Origin: [Pseudomonas] carboxydohydrogena
Lineage (GTDB): Bacteria > Pseudomonadota > Alphaproteobacteria > Rhizobiales > Xanthobacteraceae
Length of the DNA: 64,000 bases
Direction: 5' to 3'
Assembly (NCBI RefSeq): GCF_029030725.1
Contig: NZ_CP113162.1
Location: 2,726,501 to 2,790,500 of the forward strand
Every line of letters begins with the position of its first letter. Positions within the stretch are counted from its first letter, which is position 1. Shown piece after piece: positions 38,160 through 47,732 of the stretch. The notes under the pieces were generated by a model, which was given only the letters and a program-made list of their open reading frames with translations, ran no database searches and was not told the DNA's origin. The translations under genes and the position numbers were made by a program.

Positions 38160-38870
38160 TCAGACCGCGCAGTAGCGATCCTGAATATCCTTGTCCGCAA
38201 GGAGAGCCGCTGAGCTGCTTTCGTAGACGATTTCACCCTGATCGATAATGATCGCCCGGCTCGCCAGCCGCAGCGCCCATTCGACGTTCTGCTCCACGAG
38301 AAGCAACGTCACACCGGAGTCGCGCAGACGCCGGAATAAAACACCCATCTCCTCGACCAACACCGGCATGATACCTTCCGATGGCTCGTCGAGCAGAATC
38401 ATCTTCGGTTTGGCGATCATCGCGCGGGCGATGGCAAGCATCTGCTGCTCCCCGCCCGACATGGTCGAACCCTGCTGATCGAGACGCTCTTTCAGCCGCG
38501 GGAAGATTTCCGCGATCTCATCGATTGCGGCGCGCTCATTGATATCCCTGTCGCTCGCCAAAAGACCGAGCTTGAGATTCTCGCGCACCGTCAGTCCCGG
38601 GACGATACGGCGCTCCTCCGGCACATAGGCCAAGCCAATCCGGAAACGCTCATGCGCCGCGAGCGGCATGATCTCGCGGCCATCGAACGCGACATCCCCG
38701 GAGGCACGCTGCATCAGGCCCATAACAGTGCGAATAGTCGTTGTCTTGCCGGCACCGTTACGGCCGACCAGCGCGACAATCTCGCTCGGCTCGACAGAAA
38801 ACGACACGCCATGCAGCACATGACTTGCGCCATACCAGGCATTCAGTTTCTTGACTTCAAGCATAGCCAT
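38160..38870 (-). CDS. livF: Second liv-type importer ATPase LivF
   Basis: About 236 residues: Walker A GRNGAGKTTTIRT, signature MSGGEQQMLAIAR, Walker B MILLDEPSEGI, EQNVEWALRLASR. I used the ATG at 38870 (MAMLEVKK), which gives normal length; the gene overlaps livG by 14 bp. Partner of the following LivG. Confidence 0.92.
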   Translation of the reverse strand: MAMLEVKKLNAWYGASHVLHGVSFSVEPSEIVALVGRNGAGKTTTIRTVMGLMQRASGDVAFDGREIMPLAAHERFRIGLAYVPEERRIVPGLTVRENLKLGLLASDRDINERAAIDEIAEIFPRLKERLDQQGSTMSGGEQQMLAIARAMIAKPKMILLDEPSEGIMPVLVEEMGVLFRRLRDSGVTLLLVEQNVEWALRLASRAIIIDQGEIVYESSSAALLADKDIQDRYCAV

Positions 38871-39612
38871 GACTTTGCCCCAGGTAGACGCGCCGCACTT
38901 CGGGGTCCGACTGAATCTGTTGAGGCGATCCATCGGCAATCAGCTTGCCATGGTGCAGCACAAGGATGCGATCGCTGAGCCCAAGGATCATTTTCATCTT
39001 GTGCTCGACCAACAGAATCGTTCGCTCGGCCGCAAGCCGCTCAATCAAAGCAACCATATCCTTGGTTTCCTCCGGCCCCATGCCCGCCGTTGGCTCGTCG
39101 AGCAGCAGCAATTGCGGGTCGGCAACCAGCGCAACGGCAATTTCCAGTGCACGTTGCTGGCCGTGTGCAAGAAACTTGGCCACGGCATCACGTCGCCCAT
39201 GCAGGCCGACGGCATTCAAGGCTGCATCGGCCTTCTCATCGAGGTCCCTTAATCGCTCACGATTGGTCCAGATATTGTAACGCGAATGCAGCGCCTGCGC
39301 TGCAACGCGCACGTTTTCATGAACCGTGAGGAGCGGAAAGATGTTCGTGATCTGATATGAGCGCGCGATGCCCAGATGCACGAACCGATGCTGTGGCGTG
39401 CCGGTGAGGTCCTTGCCCTTGTAGGCGATGCGTCCGGTCGATGGCGGCAGAACACCCGACAGCACATTAAAGAAGGTGCTCTTCCCCGCGCCATTCGGCC
39501 CGATGACTGCCGTAACCTTGTTCTGCTCGAAATTTGCCGTGATCCCTTCAAGGGCTTTGAAACCGCCGAAAGTACGGCCGATATTCTCGACGGAAAGAAG
39601 GTGCTCACTCAT
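38857..39612 (-). CDS. livG: Second liv-type importer ATPase LivG
   Basis: About 251 residues with Walker A GPNGAGKSTFFNV, signature region AHGQQRALEIAVAL and Walker B LLLLDEPTAGMG. The ATG at 39612 follows GGAGGGCG and overlaps livM by 4 bp (ATGA), which is why I preferred it to a start 33 bases upstream. Confidence 0.92.
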   Translation of the reverse strand: MSEHLLSVENIGRTFGGFKALEGITANFEQNKVTAVIGPNGAGKSTFFNVLSGVLPPSTGRIAYKGKDLTGTPQHRFVHLGIARSYQITNIFPLLTVHENVRVAAQALHSRYNIWTNRERLRDLDEKADAALNAVGLHGRRDAVAKFLAHGQQRALEIAVALVADPQLLLLDEPTAGMGPEETKDMVALIERLAAERTILLVEHKMKMILGLSDRILVLHHGKLIADGSPQQIQSDPEVRRVYLGQSHGYA

Positions 39613-40625
39613 TTCGGCGCCCTCCATGCCAGCACCGCTCCCCAAATCCCCTTCGGGAGGAAGAGCACGAACAGGATGAACACCGAGCCGACGACGATCT
39701 GCCAGTGCGACGTCCAGATCGAGAACACGTCTTCCATCAGCAGAAACGCCAATGCACCGACAAAGGGCCCGAAAAAAGAGCCAGCACCACCGAGGAGCGT
39801 CATCATCACGATCATGCCCGAGGTCTGGTAGTGCAGTGAATCGAGCGGCACGATGGCCAGATGCATCGCCGATAGCGTTCCGGCCAACGCGCAGATCAGG
39901 CCAGACAGCGTGAACGACATGAGCTTCGCCCGCTCGACATTATAGCCGCAGGCCCGTGCCCGGGTTTCGTTCTCGCGTATCGCCTCGATGACGGCTCCAA
40001 ACGGCGAATTCAGAATCCGCGAGACAAACCACAGCGCCAGCCCCGCAAACGCCATCAGCACATAATATTTTTGCAACGGATCGAGAAAATTGATCTGAAG
40101 ACCGAACAGATCGATCTTGCTGACGGTGAAGCCGCGCAGACCATTTTCACCGCCGGTCCAGTTCGATGCCTGCAACGCGACATAGTAGACGAGTTGCGCC
40201 AGCGCGAGCGTCACCATGGCAAAGTAGATGCCGCGGGTGCGAATAGATAGCGCGCCAATCACCAATGCCAGAAGCCCGCCGCCGAGAACTCCGAGCGCCA
40301 CCGCCGCGTACCACGGCAACCCGAAATGCACGATCGCGATGCCGGTGATATAGGCGCCAGCCCCGAAAAACGCGGCATGGCCGAATGACAGCAGGCCGGT
40401 GTAACCGAACAGCAGATTATAGCCGACGCACACCACGCCATAGATCAACACGTTCACCGCGAGAGCCTTCGACGGCAACACCCATGGCAGCACGCAGAGT
40501 GCGAGAATCGACAGCGGCACCCGCCATTTCATGAGCCGTGCTCGCCATCCGCTTGTGACGGTGAGATTCGCCGGTGCGCGCTCTGCTGACGCCAGCGGCG
40601 ATGCGACAGGATTGATGTCGGTCAT
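39609..40625 (-). CDS. livM: Second liv-type importer permease LivM
   Basis: A 338-residue permease with about ten hydrophobic segments; GYNLLFGYTGLLSFGHAAFF and NVERAKLMSFTLSGLICALA are LivM marks. It has a 4-bp overlap with livH. The N-terminal 30 residues are hydrophilic and cytoplasmic. Confidence 0.92.
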   Translation of the reverse strand: MTDINPVASPLASAERAPANLTVTSGWRARLMKWRVPLSILALCVLPWVLPSKALAVNVLIYGVVCVGYNLLFGYTGLLSFGHAAFFGAGAYITGIAIVHFGLPWYAAVALGVLGGGLLALVIGALSIRTRGIYFAMVTLALAQLVYYVALQASNWTGGENGLRGFTVSKIDLFGLQINFLDPLQKYYVLMAFAGLALWFVSRILNSPFGAVIEAIRENETRARACGYNVERAKLMSFTLSGLICALAGTLSAMHLAIVPLDSLHYQTSGMIVMMTLLGGAGSFFGPFVGALAFLLMEDVFSIWTSHWQIVVGSVFILFVLFLPKGIWGAVLAWRAPK

Positions 40626-41500
40626 GCGTGAGCGCCCGATTTTCCAAACAGGCCCTGCGGGCGGATCAGGAGGATGAGCGCCATCAGCGCGAACATCACG
40701 ATCTGCGCCATCTCCGGCGCGATCAACGATGTCATGCTCACCGCGATGCCGACAACCAGCCCCGCGACCACAGATCCGGCCAGCGACCCCATGCCGCCGA
40801 TCACGGTGACGACAAACGCTTCGGCCAGCACCAGCGATCCCATCTCGGGATTGACGGTGCGCATCGGCGCGGCAAGCACGCCGCCAAGCGCCGTGAGACC
40901 GACACCCAGGCCAAACACCAGCAGCCAGACCTTGCCGATATCAACACCCAGCACCCGCATGATCTGCGGATCGCGAGCCCCTGCACGCACGATCAGGCCG
41001 AATTTCGTCTTTTCCAGCAACAGCCACAACGTCAGCAAAATTGCGCCGACCACGCCGATCACGAACAACCGATAAATCGGAAAATAGCCGATGCCGAGAT
41101 TCACCACCCCGCGCAGATGCGTGGGCGTCGGGAATGGAATTCCATCGCTGCCGAAAATAATGCGCACGGCCTCAACCAGCACGTAACCGAGACCGAAAGT
41201 CAGCAGCAGCGGATCATCGACGGACCGGCCATAAAGCGGACGGATCAGCAGAAACTCCACCGCCATGCCGAACACACCGATGGCAATCGGCGCAACCAGC
41301 AAACCCCACCAAAAACTGCCGGTGAGCGACGCGACCCACAATCCGGCATACGCACCCACCATGAACATGGCGCCATGCGAGAAATTCACGACTCCCAGCA
41401 TGCCGAAAATAATCGACAGGCCGAGCGCAGCCATCACGAGGATCGCGCCGAGCGCGATCCCCGAAAACAACTGCATGGCAATGAGGCTGAAATCCATCAT
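40622..41500 (-). CDS. livH: Second liv-type importer permease LivH
   Basis: A 292-residue permease; GVVNFSHGAMFMVGAYAGLW is the LivH signature and VTVIGGMGSLAGSVVAGLV the late helix. The first codon could be either of two adjacent ATGs. It follows the binding-protein gene after 13 bp. Confidence 0.92.
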   Translation of the reverse strand: MMDFSLIAMQLFSGIALGAILVMAALGLSIIFGMLGVVNFSHGAMFMVGAYAGLWVASLTGSFWWGLLVAPIAIGVFGMAVEFLLIRPLYGRSVDDPLLLTFGLGYVLVEAVRIIFGSDGIPFPTPTHLRGVVNLGIGYFPIYRLFVIGVVGAILLTLWLLLEKTKFGLIVRAGARDPQIMRVLGVDIGKVWLLVFGLGVGLTALGGVLAAPMRTVNPEMGSLVLAEAFVVTVIGGMGSLAGSVVAGLVVGIAVSMTSLIAPEMAQIVMFALMALILLIRPQGLFGKSGAHA

Positions 41501-41513
41501 TCGTTCGATACCG

Positions 41514-42764
41514 TCAGGTGGGAAAGCCGAGTTCCGCGCAACTGCGCAGCACGCTTTCGGACGCCGGTTCGGTCGCCAGAATCTTGAAGAGATCGAGATC
41601 GCTCTTCATGTCGGCCTTCTTTTTCGACTCCAGAACGAGAACCGACTGCACCGACTGATGATCGCATTTGCGATAATACTGCGGTCCCTTGGCGACGTCG
41701 TATTTCAGCCCCTCCAGCGAGGCGACCATCTTCTCCGTGACCGTGCCGCCGGCGGCCTGCATCGCCATCAACAACGACATCACGCCGGTATAGCCATAGG
41801 CGCCATAGTCGGTCGGCGTGGCGCCTCCGTTGGCCGCGCGGAAAGCGGCATTGAAAGCCTTGGCGGACGGAACCGTATCCTCCATCCCCCAATAATAGTT
41901 TGCACCGCCGATGATGCCTTCGAATACGTCGGGGCCGACGGCGAGGCGCTGGTTATGCAGGATGACCGGAACGACGATCTTCATCTGGTCCTTCAAACCG
42001 AAATCGACCGCCTGCTTGATCGAGTTGGCCTGATCGCGCCCGAAATTGCAGATGCAAAGAATATCCGGCTTCATCGCGCTGATGCGTGGAATGAAGGTCG
42101 AATAATCCGGCGCTCCGATCGGATGCAGGATTTCTCCGACGGTCACCGTTCCGATCGCATCTCCCGCGCGTTTGAACCCGCGTAGCATCTCGTGACCATA
42201 CGCATAGTCGGCGCAGAGATACGCAACCTTTGCACCCTTCTTGAAGGTGTGCTTCGCCACGGCCGCGGTGGTCATGGTGGGGTTCAGCGCCTCGTGGAAT
42301 GTGAACTTGCTGAAATCCTTCACCTCGTTGATGCTGTCGGACTGGCTGATGGAGATATAAAGCACGCCACGGGCACGCGTGACCTCGTTGGTTGCGAGCT
42401 GGATCGCGCTCGACAACGCACCGACGATCGCATTCACCTTGTCGTTCTCGATCAACTCCAGTGCGCGCGTCGCCGCTTCGCCAGCGTTGAGCTTGTCGTC
42501 GCGGACCAGCAGTTCGACCTTACGGCCGACGACGCCGCCCTTGTCGTTGATCTGCTGGACCGCAAGCTGCGCGCTCTTCACCTGGTCCTTTGCTTCAGCG
42601 GCAAACGGGCCCGTCAGCGGCATCGGAAATCCGATCTTGATGACGTCGCTGGTTTGCGCACGCGCAACCCACGGCATTGCAAGAAAACTCGCACCAGCGC
42701 CAAGCCCCTTCAAGGCGGCGCGGCGCGAGAGCGGAAGGAAAGTCCCATGCTTCATGTTAGTCAT
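41514..42764 (-). CDS. Periplasmic binding protein of the second liv-type importer
   Basis: About 416 residues. The N-terminus has SRRAALKGLGAGASFLAMPW ending in ARAQ, a twin-arginine-style signal. The Peripla_BP_6 fold follows (IKIGFPMPLTGPFAAEAKDQ, VNAIVGALSSAIQLA). The ATG at 42764 follows GGAGG at 5 bases. It is fourth in the operon after three Mo-hydroxylase genes, so its ligand may be the substrate of that enzyme. Confidence 0.9.
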   Translation of the reverse strand: MTNMKHGTFLPLSRRAALKGLGAGASFLAMPWVARAQTSDVIKIGFPMPLTGPFAAEAKDQVKSAQLAVQQINDKGGVVGRKVELLVRDDKLNAGEAATRALELIENDKVNAIVGALSSAIQLATNEVTRARGVLYISISQSDSINEVKDFSKFTFHEALNPTMTTAAVAKHTFKKGAKVAYLCADYAYGHEMLRGFKRAGDAIGTVTVGEILHPIGAPDYSTFIPRISAMKPDILCICNFGRDQANSIKQAVDFGLKDQMKIVVPVILHNQRLAVGPDVFEGIIGGANYYWGMEDTVPSAKAFNAAFRAANGGATPTDYGAYGYTGVMSLLMAMQAAGGTVTEKMVASLEGLKYDVAKGPQYYRKCDHQSVQSVLVLESKKKADMKSDLDLFKILATEPASESVLRSCAELGFPT

Positions 42765-42801
42765 TCGCTCCTCCAATGTGTTTCATGATCGTGTGCTTTT
42801 C

Positions 42802-45177
42802 TTATTCGTGGCCGAGCGCGCGGAGAATGCGCGCCGGCGTCATCGGGATTTGCCCGATCGTGGCGTTGAGCGGCAGCAACGCGTCGTTCACCGCATTCAA
42901 CGCAGCGGCGGCTGCTGCGGCTGTCCCTGCCTCGCCGCAACCTTTGGCGCCAAGCTCAGTGTCATGCGTCGGGGTCTCGACATGCGCGACTTCGATGTCC
43001 GGCATTTCGACCGCCATCGGCACGAGATAATCGGCGAGCGATCCATTGGTGAGCTGGCCATTATCGTCGTAAAGGCATTCTTCAAAGAATGCCGCGCCGA
43101 GCCCCTGCACCACGCCGCCGCGAATCTGCTCATCGACCAGCATCGGATTGATGACGCGCCCGCAATCCTCGACGACCCAGTGCTTGAGGATCTTGACGAA
43201 ACCGGTTTCGGCGTCGAGTTCGATCAGGCTGCCCTGGATGCCGTTGGTGAAAGCGAACGGATAACCCTGCGGCGCATAATGATGCGCGACAGTAAGCTGG
43301 GGATTCGTGTCCGGCGGCAATGTGTCGGAACGGAAATAGACGATGCGCGCGACTTCAGCGAGCGCGATGCGCTGCTGGCCGCCGTCGGCATCGACAATGT
43401 ACCCATTCCGGATATCCAGCCGCTCCGGTTTTTCCTGCAAGATCGCTGCGGCGACGGAGAGAATGTTGGCTTTCAGCTTCTTCGTGCCTTGCAGCGCTGT
43501 TTCCCCGCCGATGCCCGCGCCCCGGCAAGCCCAGGTCGCACCGCCATGAGGCGTGTTATCGGTGTCCCCCGTCATCACCTTCACGCGCTCGCGATCGATG
43601 CCTAACGTCTCGGCTACGATCTGGCCGACAATGGTTTCAGTACCCTGACCAAGCTCCGTCACCGAAATCTGGCACTGTACCTCGCCCGATGGCGTCACCT
43701 TGATGATGGCGCCATCCTGCGCGGAAATGCGCGCGCCACCCACGCCATAAAATGCCGGCCCCGGATTCGTGATCTCGACAAACGCGGCGATGCCGATGCC
43801 GCGGCGGATGCCTTTTTTCAGCAACTCCGCCTGTTCGGCGCGCAAGCCATCGTAATTCATCATCGTCTTGAGGCGCGCGAGACAGACTTCGTGTGACAAT
43901 GACTCGAACTTGAACCCGCTGGGCGAAGCGCACGGATAGGCGTCGTCGGGAATGAAATTCCTCGCCCGCATCTCGAAGGGATCGAGCCCTGCCCGCAGCG
44001 CAGCCATATCGACAAGCCGCTCGGTCACGGCACAGGCGATGGGATGGCCGACCGCACGATACTGGCTGGTCTGCACCTTGTTCTGAAACACCACCGACAA
44101 TTCCGCGCGGTAGTTCTTGAACCGATACGGCGTGCCGATCAGGCGGACCACCTGATTGCCTTCCACCACGCTGGTGCGCGGGAAGCTGGAAAACGCTCCG
44201 ACAGCGGTCACATCGTCGACATCCATCGCCAGAATCGTCCCGGCTTCGTCCATCGCCAGCCGGGCGCGGACGCGATGATCGCGCGCGTGAATATCCGACA
44301 GAAACGCCTCCAGCCGGTCGGCGACATATTTCACCGGCCGGCCGAGCATCATGCTCAGGCCGACCACCGCCATGTCCTCATGATAGACGTGCAGCTTCAT
44401 GCCGAACGATCCGCCGATGTCTGGCGCGATCACGCGAACATTGGCCTCCGGCACGCCGAAATGCCGGGAGTAGAGATCCTGAAACTGATACGGGGTTTGC
44501 GTGGCGTGATGTACCGTGAGGTGGTGCTCGCTCGGATTGTAGTCGGCCACGATCGCGCGCGGCTCCATCGTCACCGCCGTATGGCGGCCGAAGGTGAACT
44601 CCCCTTCCACCATATGCTTCGCGCTCGCGAAAATGCCGTCGATCCCGCCGGTATCGATTTTGGTGTTGAAACAGACATTGGTGCCGAGTTCCGGCGCGAT
44701 AATCTCGCTTCCGGCAGCGCGCGCCGCATCGATGTCCACCACGGGCGCGATTTCCTCGAACTCGATGACGACCGCCTCGGCGGCATCCTCGGCCTGCGCG
44801 CGCGTGTCGGCGACGACGGCAACGATCGCCTGCCCCGCCCAGACCGCCTTGCCCAGCGGCAGCGGCAATTGTTCGGACGATTTCATGCTCTTGAAATGAT
44901 CGAGCACGCCGAGCCATGGCTTGCAGGTGCGCGAGAGGTCTTCGCCTGTCGCGATCAGCCGCACACCCTGCATGGCTTTGGCATCGGTCGAATCAATAGA
45001 AATGATCCGCGCGTGGGCGTAGGGACTGCGCACGAACGCCGCATGGAGCATACGCGGCAACATCAGGTCGGTGACGTAACGTCCGCGGCCTGCAAGCAGC
45101 CGTTTCGCGTTGGGGCGCGAGACAGAGCGGCCGATATAGGAATTTGGCCTGTCAATCGAGTGAAGCGGCGCGTTCAT
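42802..45177 (-). CDS. Molybdenum hydroxylase large subunit (xanthine dehydrogenase family, CoxL-like)
   Basis: A 791-residue Mo-cofactor subunit of the xanthine dehydrogenase family. The catalytic-base Glu lies in GAKGCGEAGTAAA near the C-terminus, and GGATWACRGAGIGGETAL is a cofactor-binding segment. The active-site loop that distinguishes true CO dehydrogenases (AYxCSFR in form I, AYRGAGR in form II) here reads SQYRAVGHP, so it has neither and is probably not a CO dehydrogenase. It likely hydroxylates an organic (perhaps N-heterocyclic or aldehyde) substrate. It overlaps the FeS-subunit gene by 4 bp. Confidence 0.9.
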   Translation of the reverse strand: MNAPLHSIDRPNSYIGRSVSRPNAKRLLAGRGRYVTDLMLPRMLHAAFVRSPYAHARIISIDSTDAKAMQGVRLIATGEDLSRTCKPWLGVLDHFKSMKSSEQLPLPLGKAVWAGQAIVAVVADTRAQAEDAAEAVVIEFEEIAPVVDIDAARAAGSEIIAPELGTNVCFNTKIDTGGIDGIFASAKHMVEGEFTFGRHTAVTMEPRAIVADYNPSEHHLTVHHATQTPYQFQDLYSRHFGVPEANVRVIAPDIGGSFGMKLHVYHEDMAVVGLSMMLGRPVKYVADRLEAFLSDIHARDHRVRARLAMDEAGTILAMDVDDVTAVGAFSSFPRTSVVEGNQVVRLIGTPYRFKNYRAELSVVFQNKVQTSQYRAVGHPIACAVTERLVDMAALRAGLDPFEMRARNFIPDDAYPCASPSGFKFESLSHEVCLARLKTMMNYDGLRAEQAELLKKGIRRGIGIAAFVEITNPGPAFYGVGGARISAQDGAIIKVTPSGEVQCQISVTELGQGTETIVGQIVAETLGIDRERVKVMTGDTDNTPHGGATWACRGAGIGGETALQGTKKLKANILSVAAAILQEKPERLDIRNGYIVDADGGQQRIALAEVARIVYFRSDTLPPDTNPQLTVAHHYAPQGYPFAFTNGIQGSLIELDAETGFVKILKHWVVEDCGRVINPMLVDEQIRGGVVQGLGAAFFEECLYDDNGQLTNGSLADYLVPMAVEMPDIEVAHVETPTHDTELGAKGCGEAGTAAAAAAALNAVNDALLPLNATIGQIPMTPARILRALGHE

Positions 45178-45683
45178 ACGTCAGCCTCCTCCCGCACGCT
45201 GATCAGACCTGTCCTTCGATCCCGTGCCACGGTTTCGATCGCATCGACGATCGCTTCATATCCGGTGCAGCGGCAATAATTTCCCGACAAGCCGTCACGG
45301 ATGTGCTCACGCGAGCCCGTGAGGTCCGCTTTGAGCAAGTGATACGCCGTGACGAGAACACCTGCGGTGCAGAAACCACATTGCAACGCATTGCGCTGAT
45401 GAAATGCTTCCTGAATGTCAGCGATGGCGCCACGATCGTTCAATCCCTCGATCGTCTCGATCGTCATCCCATCGGCCTGAACTGCGAACATCAGGCAGGC
45501 ATGGATCGGCTTGTCGTCGAGAAGCACAAGGCATGCACCGCACGCGCCCATCTCACAGCCCATATGCGTGCCGGTGAGTTGCAGATCCTGCCTCAAAAAA
45601 TCCGCCAGCGTGTCCCGCGGCGACACATGGCGCGACACCACCTCTCCATTGATCGTCAATGTGATCGGCATCTTGTCGCTCAT
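45174..45683 (-). CDS. Molybdenum hydroxylase 2Fe-2S subunit (CoxS-like)
   Basis: A 169-residue subunit with two 2Fe-2S clusters: the plant-type set GCEMGACGACLVLLDD with HACLMF, and the second set QCGFCTAGVL with GNYCRCTGYE. It passes electrons from the Mo site to the FAD subunit. 4-bp overlaps with both neighbours indicate tight coupling. Confidence 0.94.
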   Translation of the reverse strand: MSDKMPITLTINGEVVSRHVSPRDTLADFLRQDLQLTGTHMGCEMGACGACLVLLDDKPIHACLMFAVQADGMTIETIEGLNDRGAIADIQEAFHQRNALQCGFCTAGVLVTAYHLLKADLTGSREHIRDGLSGNYCRCTGYEAIVDAIETVARDRRTGLISVREEADV

Positions 45684-46564
45684 GCTGCCTCCATCACGCG
45701 ATGAAGCAGTCGTCCGAGCACAACCCGCGCCAGATGCATCCGCATTGTCGCGGTCATGTGTTTATCGTCCGGCGGATCGAGGTCCGTCTCAAGCGCGGCC
45801 TGAGCGCGCTGGATCGTCTCGGCATCAAGCCTGTTGCCGATCAATGCGCTTTCAGCAGCCTTCGCGCGAACCGGAGTCGCGCCGACTGCAATGAATACGA
45901 TGCGGGCATCGCTCGCCATGTCGCCGTCGAACGACGCGATCACACCGGCGCCCACAATGGCGTAATCGCCCCGGCGGCGGGCCAATTCGTCAAACGCATA
46001 GCGCTGGTTTGGCTTCACCACCGGCACATGCAACGCAACTAGCAACTCACCGGGATCGATCGCGGTCTGATAAAGGTCAAGATAGAAGTCATCGGCCGCG
46101 ACGCGGCGCGTGCCCGAGGGGCCAGCGATTTCCATTTCCGCACCGAGCGCCAGCATCATCGCCGGGAATTCGGAGGCTGGATCGGCCAGCGCAACGCTGC
46201 CGCCCAACGTGCCTTTATTGCGGATTGCCGGGTGCGCAACATAAGGCGCCGCCTCGCTGAGCAGCGGCGCATGCTCGCGGATCAACGGGTTGCTAAGCGT
46301 TTCAAAATGCCGGGTGAGCGCGCCGATGCGCAGCCAGTTTCCATCAAGGGAAATCCCCTTCATGGAATCGATGTGGGAAATGTCGACAAGCAGTGACGGC
46401 GCCTGCAAACGCATCGCCAATGCCGGAACGAGACTCTGGCCGCCCGCGATATAGCTCGCGTCGTCACCCGATCCCGCATATGCGCCGAGTGCATCCTCGA
46501 CCGTCGTCGGACGCACGTAGCTGAACGCTCTGGCCTTCAACGAAACCTCCCTCGAGGCAGCCAT
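45680..46564 (-). CDS. Molybdenum hydroxylase FAD subunit (CoxM-like)
   Basis: A 294-residue FAD-binding subunit. AGGQSLVPALAMRL and NKGTLGGSVALADPASEFPA are the two FAD-pyrophosphate loops of the family. First gene of the operon CoxM-CoxS-CoxL-binding protein-livH-M-G-F-CoxG. Upstream lie two TetR-type operators. Confidence 0.92.
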   Translation of the reverse strand: MAASREVSLKARAFSYVRPTTVEDALGAYAGSGDDASYIAGGQSLVPALAMRLQAPSLLVDISHIDSMKGISLDGNWLRIGALTRHFETLSNPLIREHAPLLSEAAPYVAHPAIRNKGTLGGSVALADPASEFPAMMLALGAEMEIAGPSGTRRVAADDFYLDLYQTAIDPGELLVALHVPVVKPNQRYAFDELARRRGDYAIVGAGVIASFDGDMASDARIVFIAVGATPVRAKAAESALIGNRLDAETIQRAQAALETDLDPPDDKHMTATMRMHLARVVLGRLLHRVMEAA

Positions 46565-46572
46565 CCAGATTT

Positions 46573-46588
46573 GTGACCATCTGGTAAC
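46573..46588. promoter_or_regulatory. TetR-type operator, copy 1
   Basis: GTGACCA-TC-TGGTAAC is a near-perfect dyad 9 bp upstream of the FAD-subunit start. It matches copy 2 at 46628 in the GACCA/TGGT core. Confidence 0.6.
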
Positions 46589-46627
46589 TTAATCCAACCA
46601 CGCCGGAGGCAGGCTCGTCAACAGAAA

Positions 46628-46641
46628 TGACCATTTGGTCA
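46628..46641. promoter_or_regulatory. TetR-type operator, copy 2
   Basis: TGACCA-TT-TGGTCA is a perfect 6-bp dyad, 52 bp before the tetR start. Two copies in the divergent region point to control of both directions by the neighbouring TetR protein. Confidence 0.65.
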
Positions 46642-46692
46642 CTTTTTTGGATTGCGGTAGCGTGACGCAGATTTGGAAGTCCGATTCACGCC

Positions 46693-47424
46693 ATGGCCAA
46701 AAAGATCGCAAAATCAGTCAGAAAGATCGCGGCGGGACAACCGCGGCGGCGCAACATGCGCGCGGCGGACCGCGAGCAATTCATTCTCGATGAAGCCATC
46801 CGATTTTTTGCCGAACGCGGGTTCGAGGGACAAACCCGCGAACTCGCCAAGCGCATGGGGATCACGCATGCGACGATCTATCGGCACTTTCCGAGCAAGG
46901 AAGCCCTGGTCGAGCGCGTCTACGAGCACATTTATCTGAGCCGCTGGAATCCCAACTGGGGGCCGCTCATCCGCGATCGCACGCAATCTCTCGAATCGAG
47001 GCTCACACAGTTCTATCTCGAATATGTCGAGCGCGTATTCGACTACAACTGGGTGCGGATTTTCGTCTCGTCGGGTCTGAAATCGTTCGACATCACCAAT
47101 CGCTATCTTGCAATCGTCAGCCGAGAGATTATTGACCCCGCCTGCCGGGAACTGCGCCACGACCTGGGACTTCCAAGCGCCGACGACGTGCCGCTGTCAG
47201 AGCGTGAACTGGAGATGTTCTGGGGCCTGCACGGTCGCATTTTTTATATGGCGATCCGGCGCTTCGTGTACTGCACACCGACCCCTTCGTATCTCGACGA
47301 CATCGTGCATGATTCGGTGACAGGCTTTCTCAGTGGGTCGAAGGACCTGATGCCGAAACTGGTCGTGGAGCTTACGGCCAAGAGCGCATCAGCGGTCGCA
47401 TCTGGCCCGAAAGCTACGATCTAG
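46693..47424 (+). CDS. TetR-family regulator
   Basis: A 243-residue TetR regulator. The basic N-terminus (about 25 residues) precedes the HTH, FILDEAIRFFAERGFEGQTR with ITHATIYRHFPSKEALVERV. The C-terminal ligand domain is not recognisable. Divergent from the Mo-hydroxylase/importer operon with two dyads between; it most likely represses that operon until an inducer arrives. Confidence 0.9.
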   Translation: MAKKIAKSVRKIAAGQPRRRNMRAADREQFILDEAIRFFAERGFEGQTRELAKRMGITHATIYRHFPSKEALVERVYEHIYLSRWNPNWGPLIRDRTQSLESRLTQFYLEYVERVFDYNWVRIFVSSGLKSFDITNRYLAIVSREIIDPACRELRHDLGLPSADDVPLSERELEMFWGLHGRIFYMAIRRFVYCTPTPSYLDDIVHDSVTGFLSGSKDLMPKLVVELTAKSASAVASGPKATI

Positions 47425-47732
47425 GTCTAAACCTACCCAGAAAAGAAGTCGTTGTTTGCTTTGGGCCATGAGCCAATTTGAGTCACGAGCCAACGCTGCG
47501 AAGCATCAGCATTGCGCCGGAAGCAGGCATCGCAACAATCTGAGTTCGCAGTTCTATTTTGAGTGGCGGCAATTTGGCGCTCCCTAGGGGAAACACCAAA
47601 AGCATTAACAAGCCTTTGATACATCGAGGTTTTTTAAGCCGCCAGAACACCCTTGTGTAGCAGATATTTGGATATCAGTCGAGTATCGAAAGTCCGGTGC
47701 AGGACGGCCTCAGGTTAAAAGACGTCCGCAAC
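47425..47732. other. Non-coding stretch containing the left end of the genomic island
   Basis: No gene is supported here; a 63-codon minus-strand frame at 47433-47624 runs across the island boundary and looks accidental. The direct repeat at 47573-47592 marks the junction between chromosome and island. Confidence 0.7.
47573..47592. repeat. attL: left direct repeat of the island
   Basis: TTTGGCGCTCCCTAGGGGAA is identical over 20 bp to 53932-53951, which overlaps the 3' end of tRNA-Glu. Only the tRNA 3' end is present here, so this is an attachment-site copy and not a second tRNA. Confidence 0.88.

Noticed and set aside
42802-46564. Aerobic CO dehydrogenase (coxMSL)
   Set aside because: The large subunit lacks both the AYxCSFR and AYRGAGR loops; only the general Mo-hydroxylase assignment is supported.
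47573-47592. Second tRNA-Glu gene at the left end of the island
   Set aside because: Only 15 bases of the tRNA 3' end are present; no other arms can be formed.
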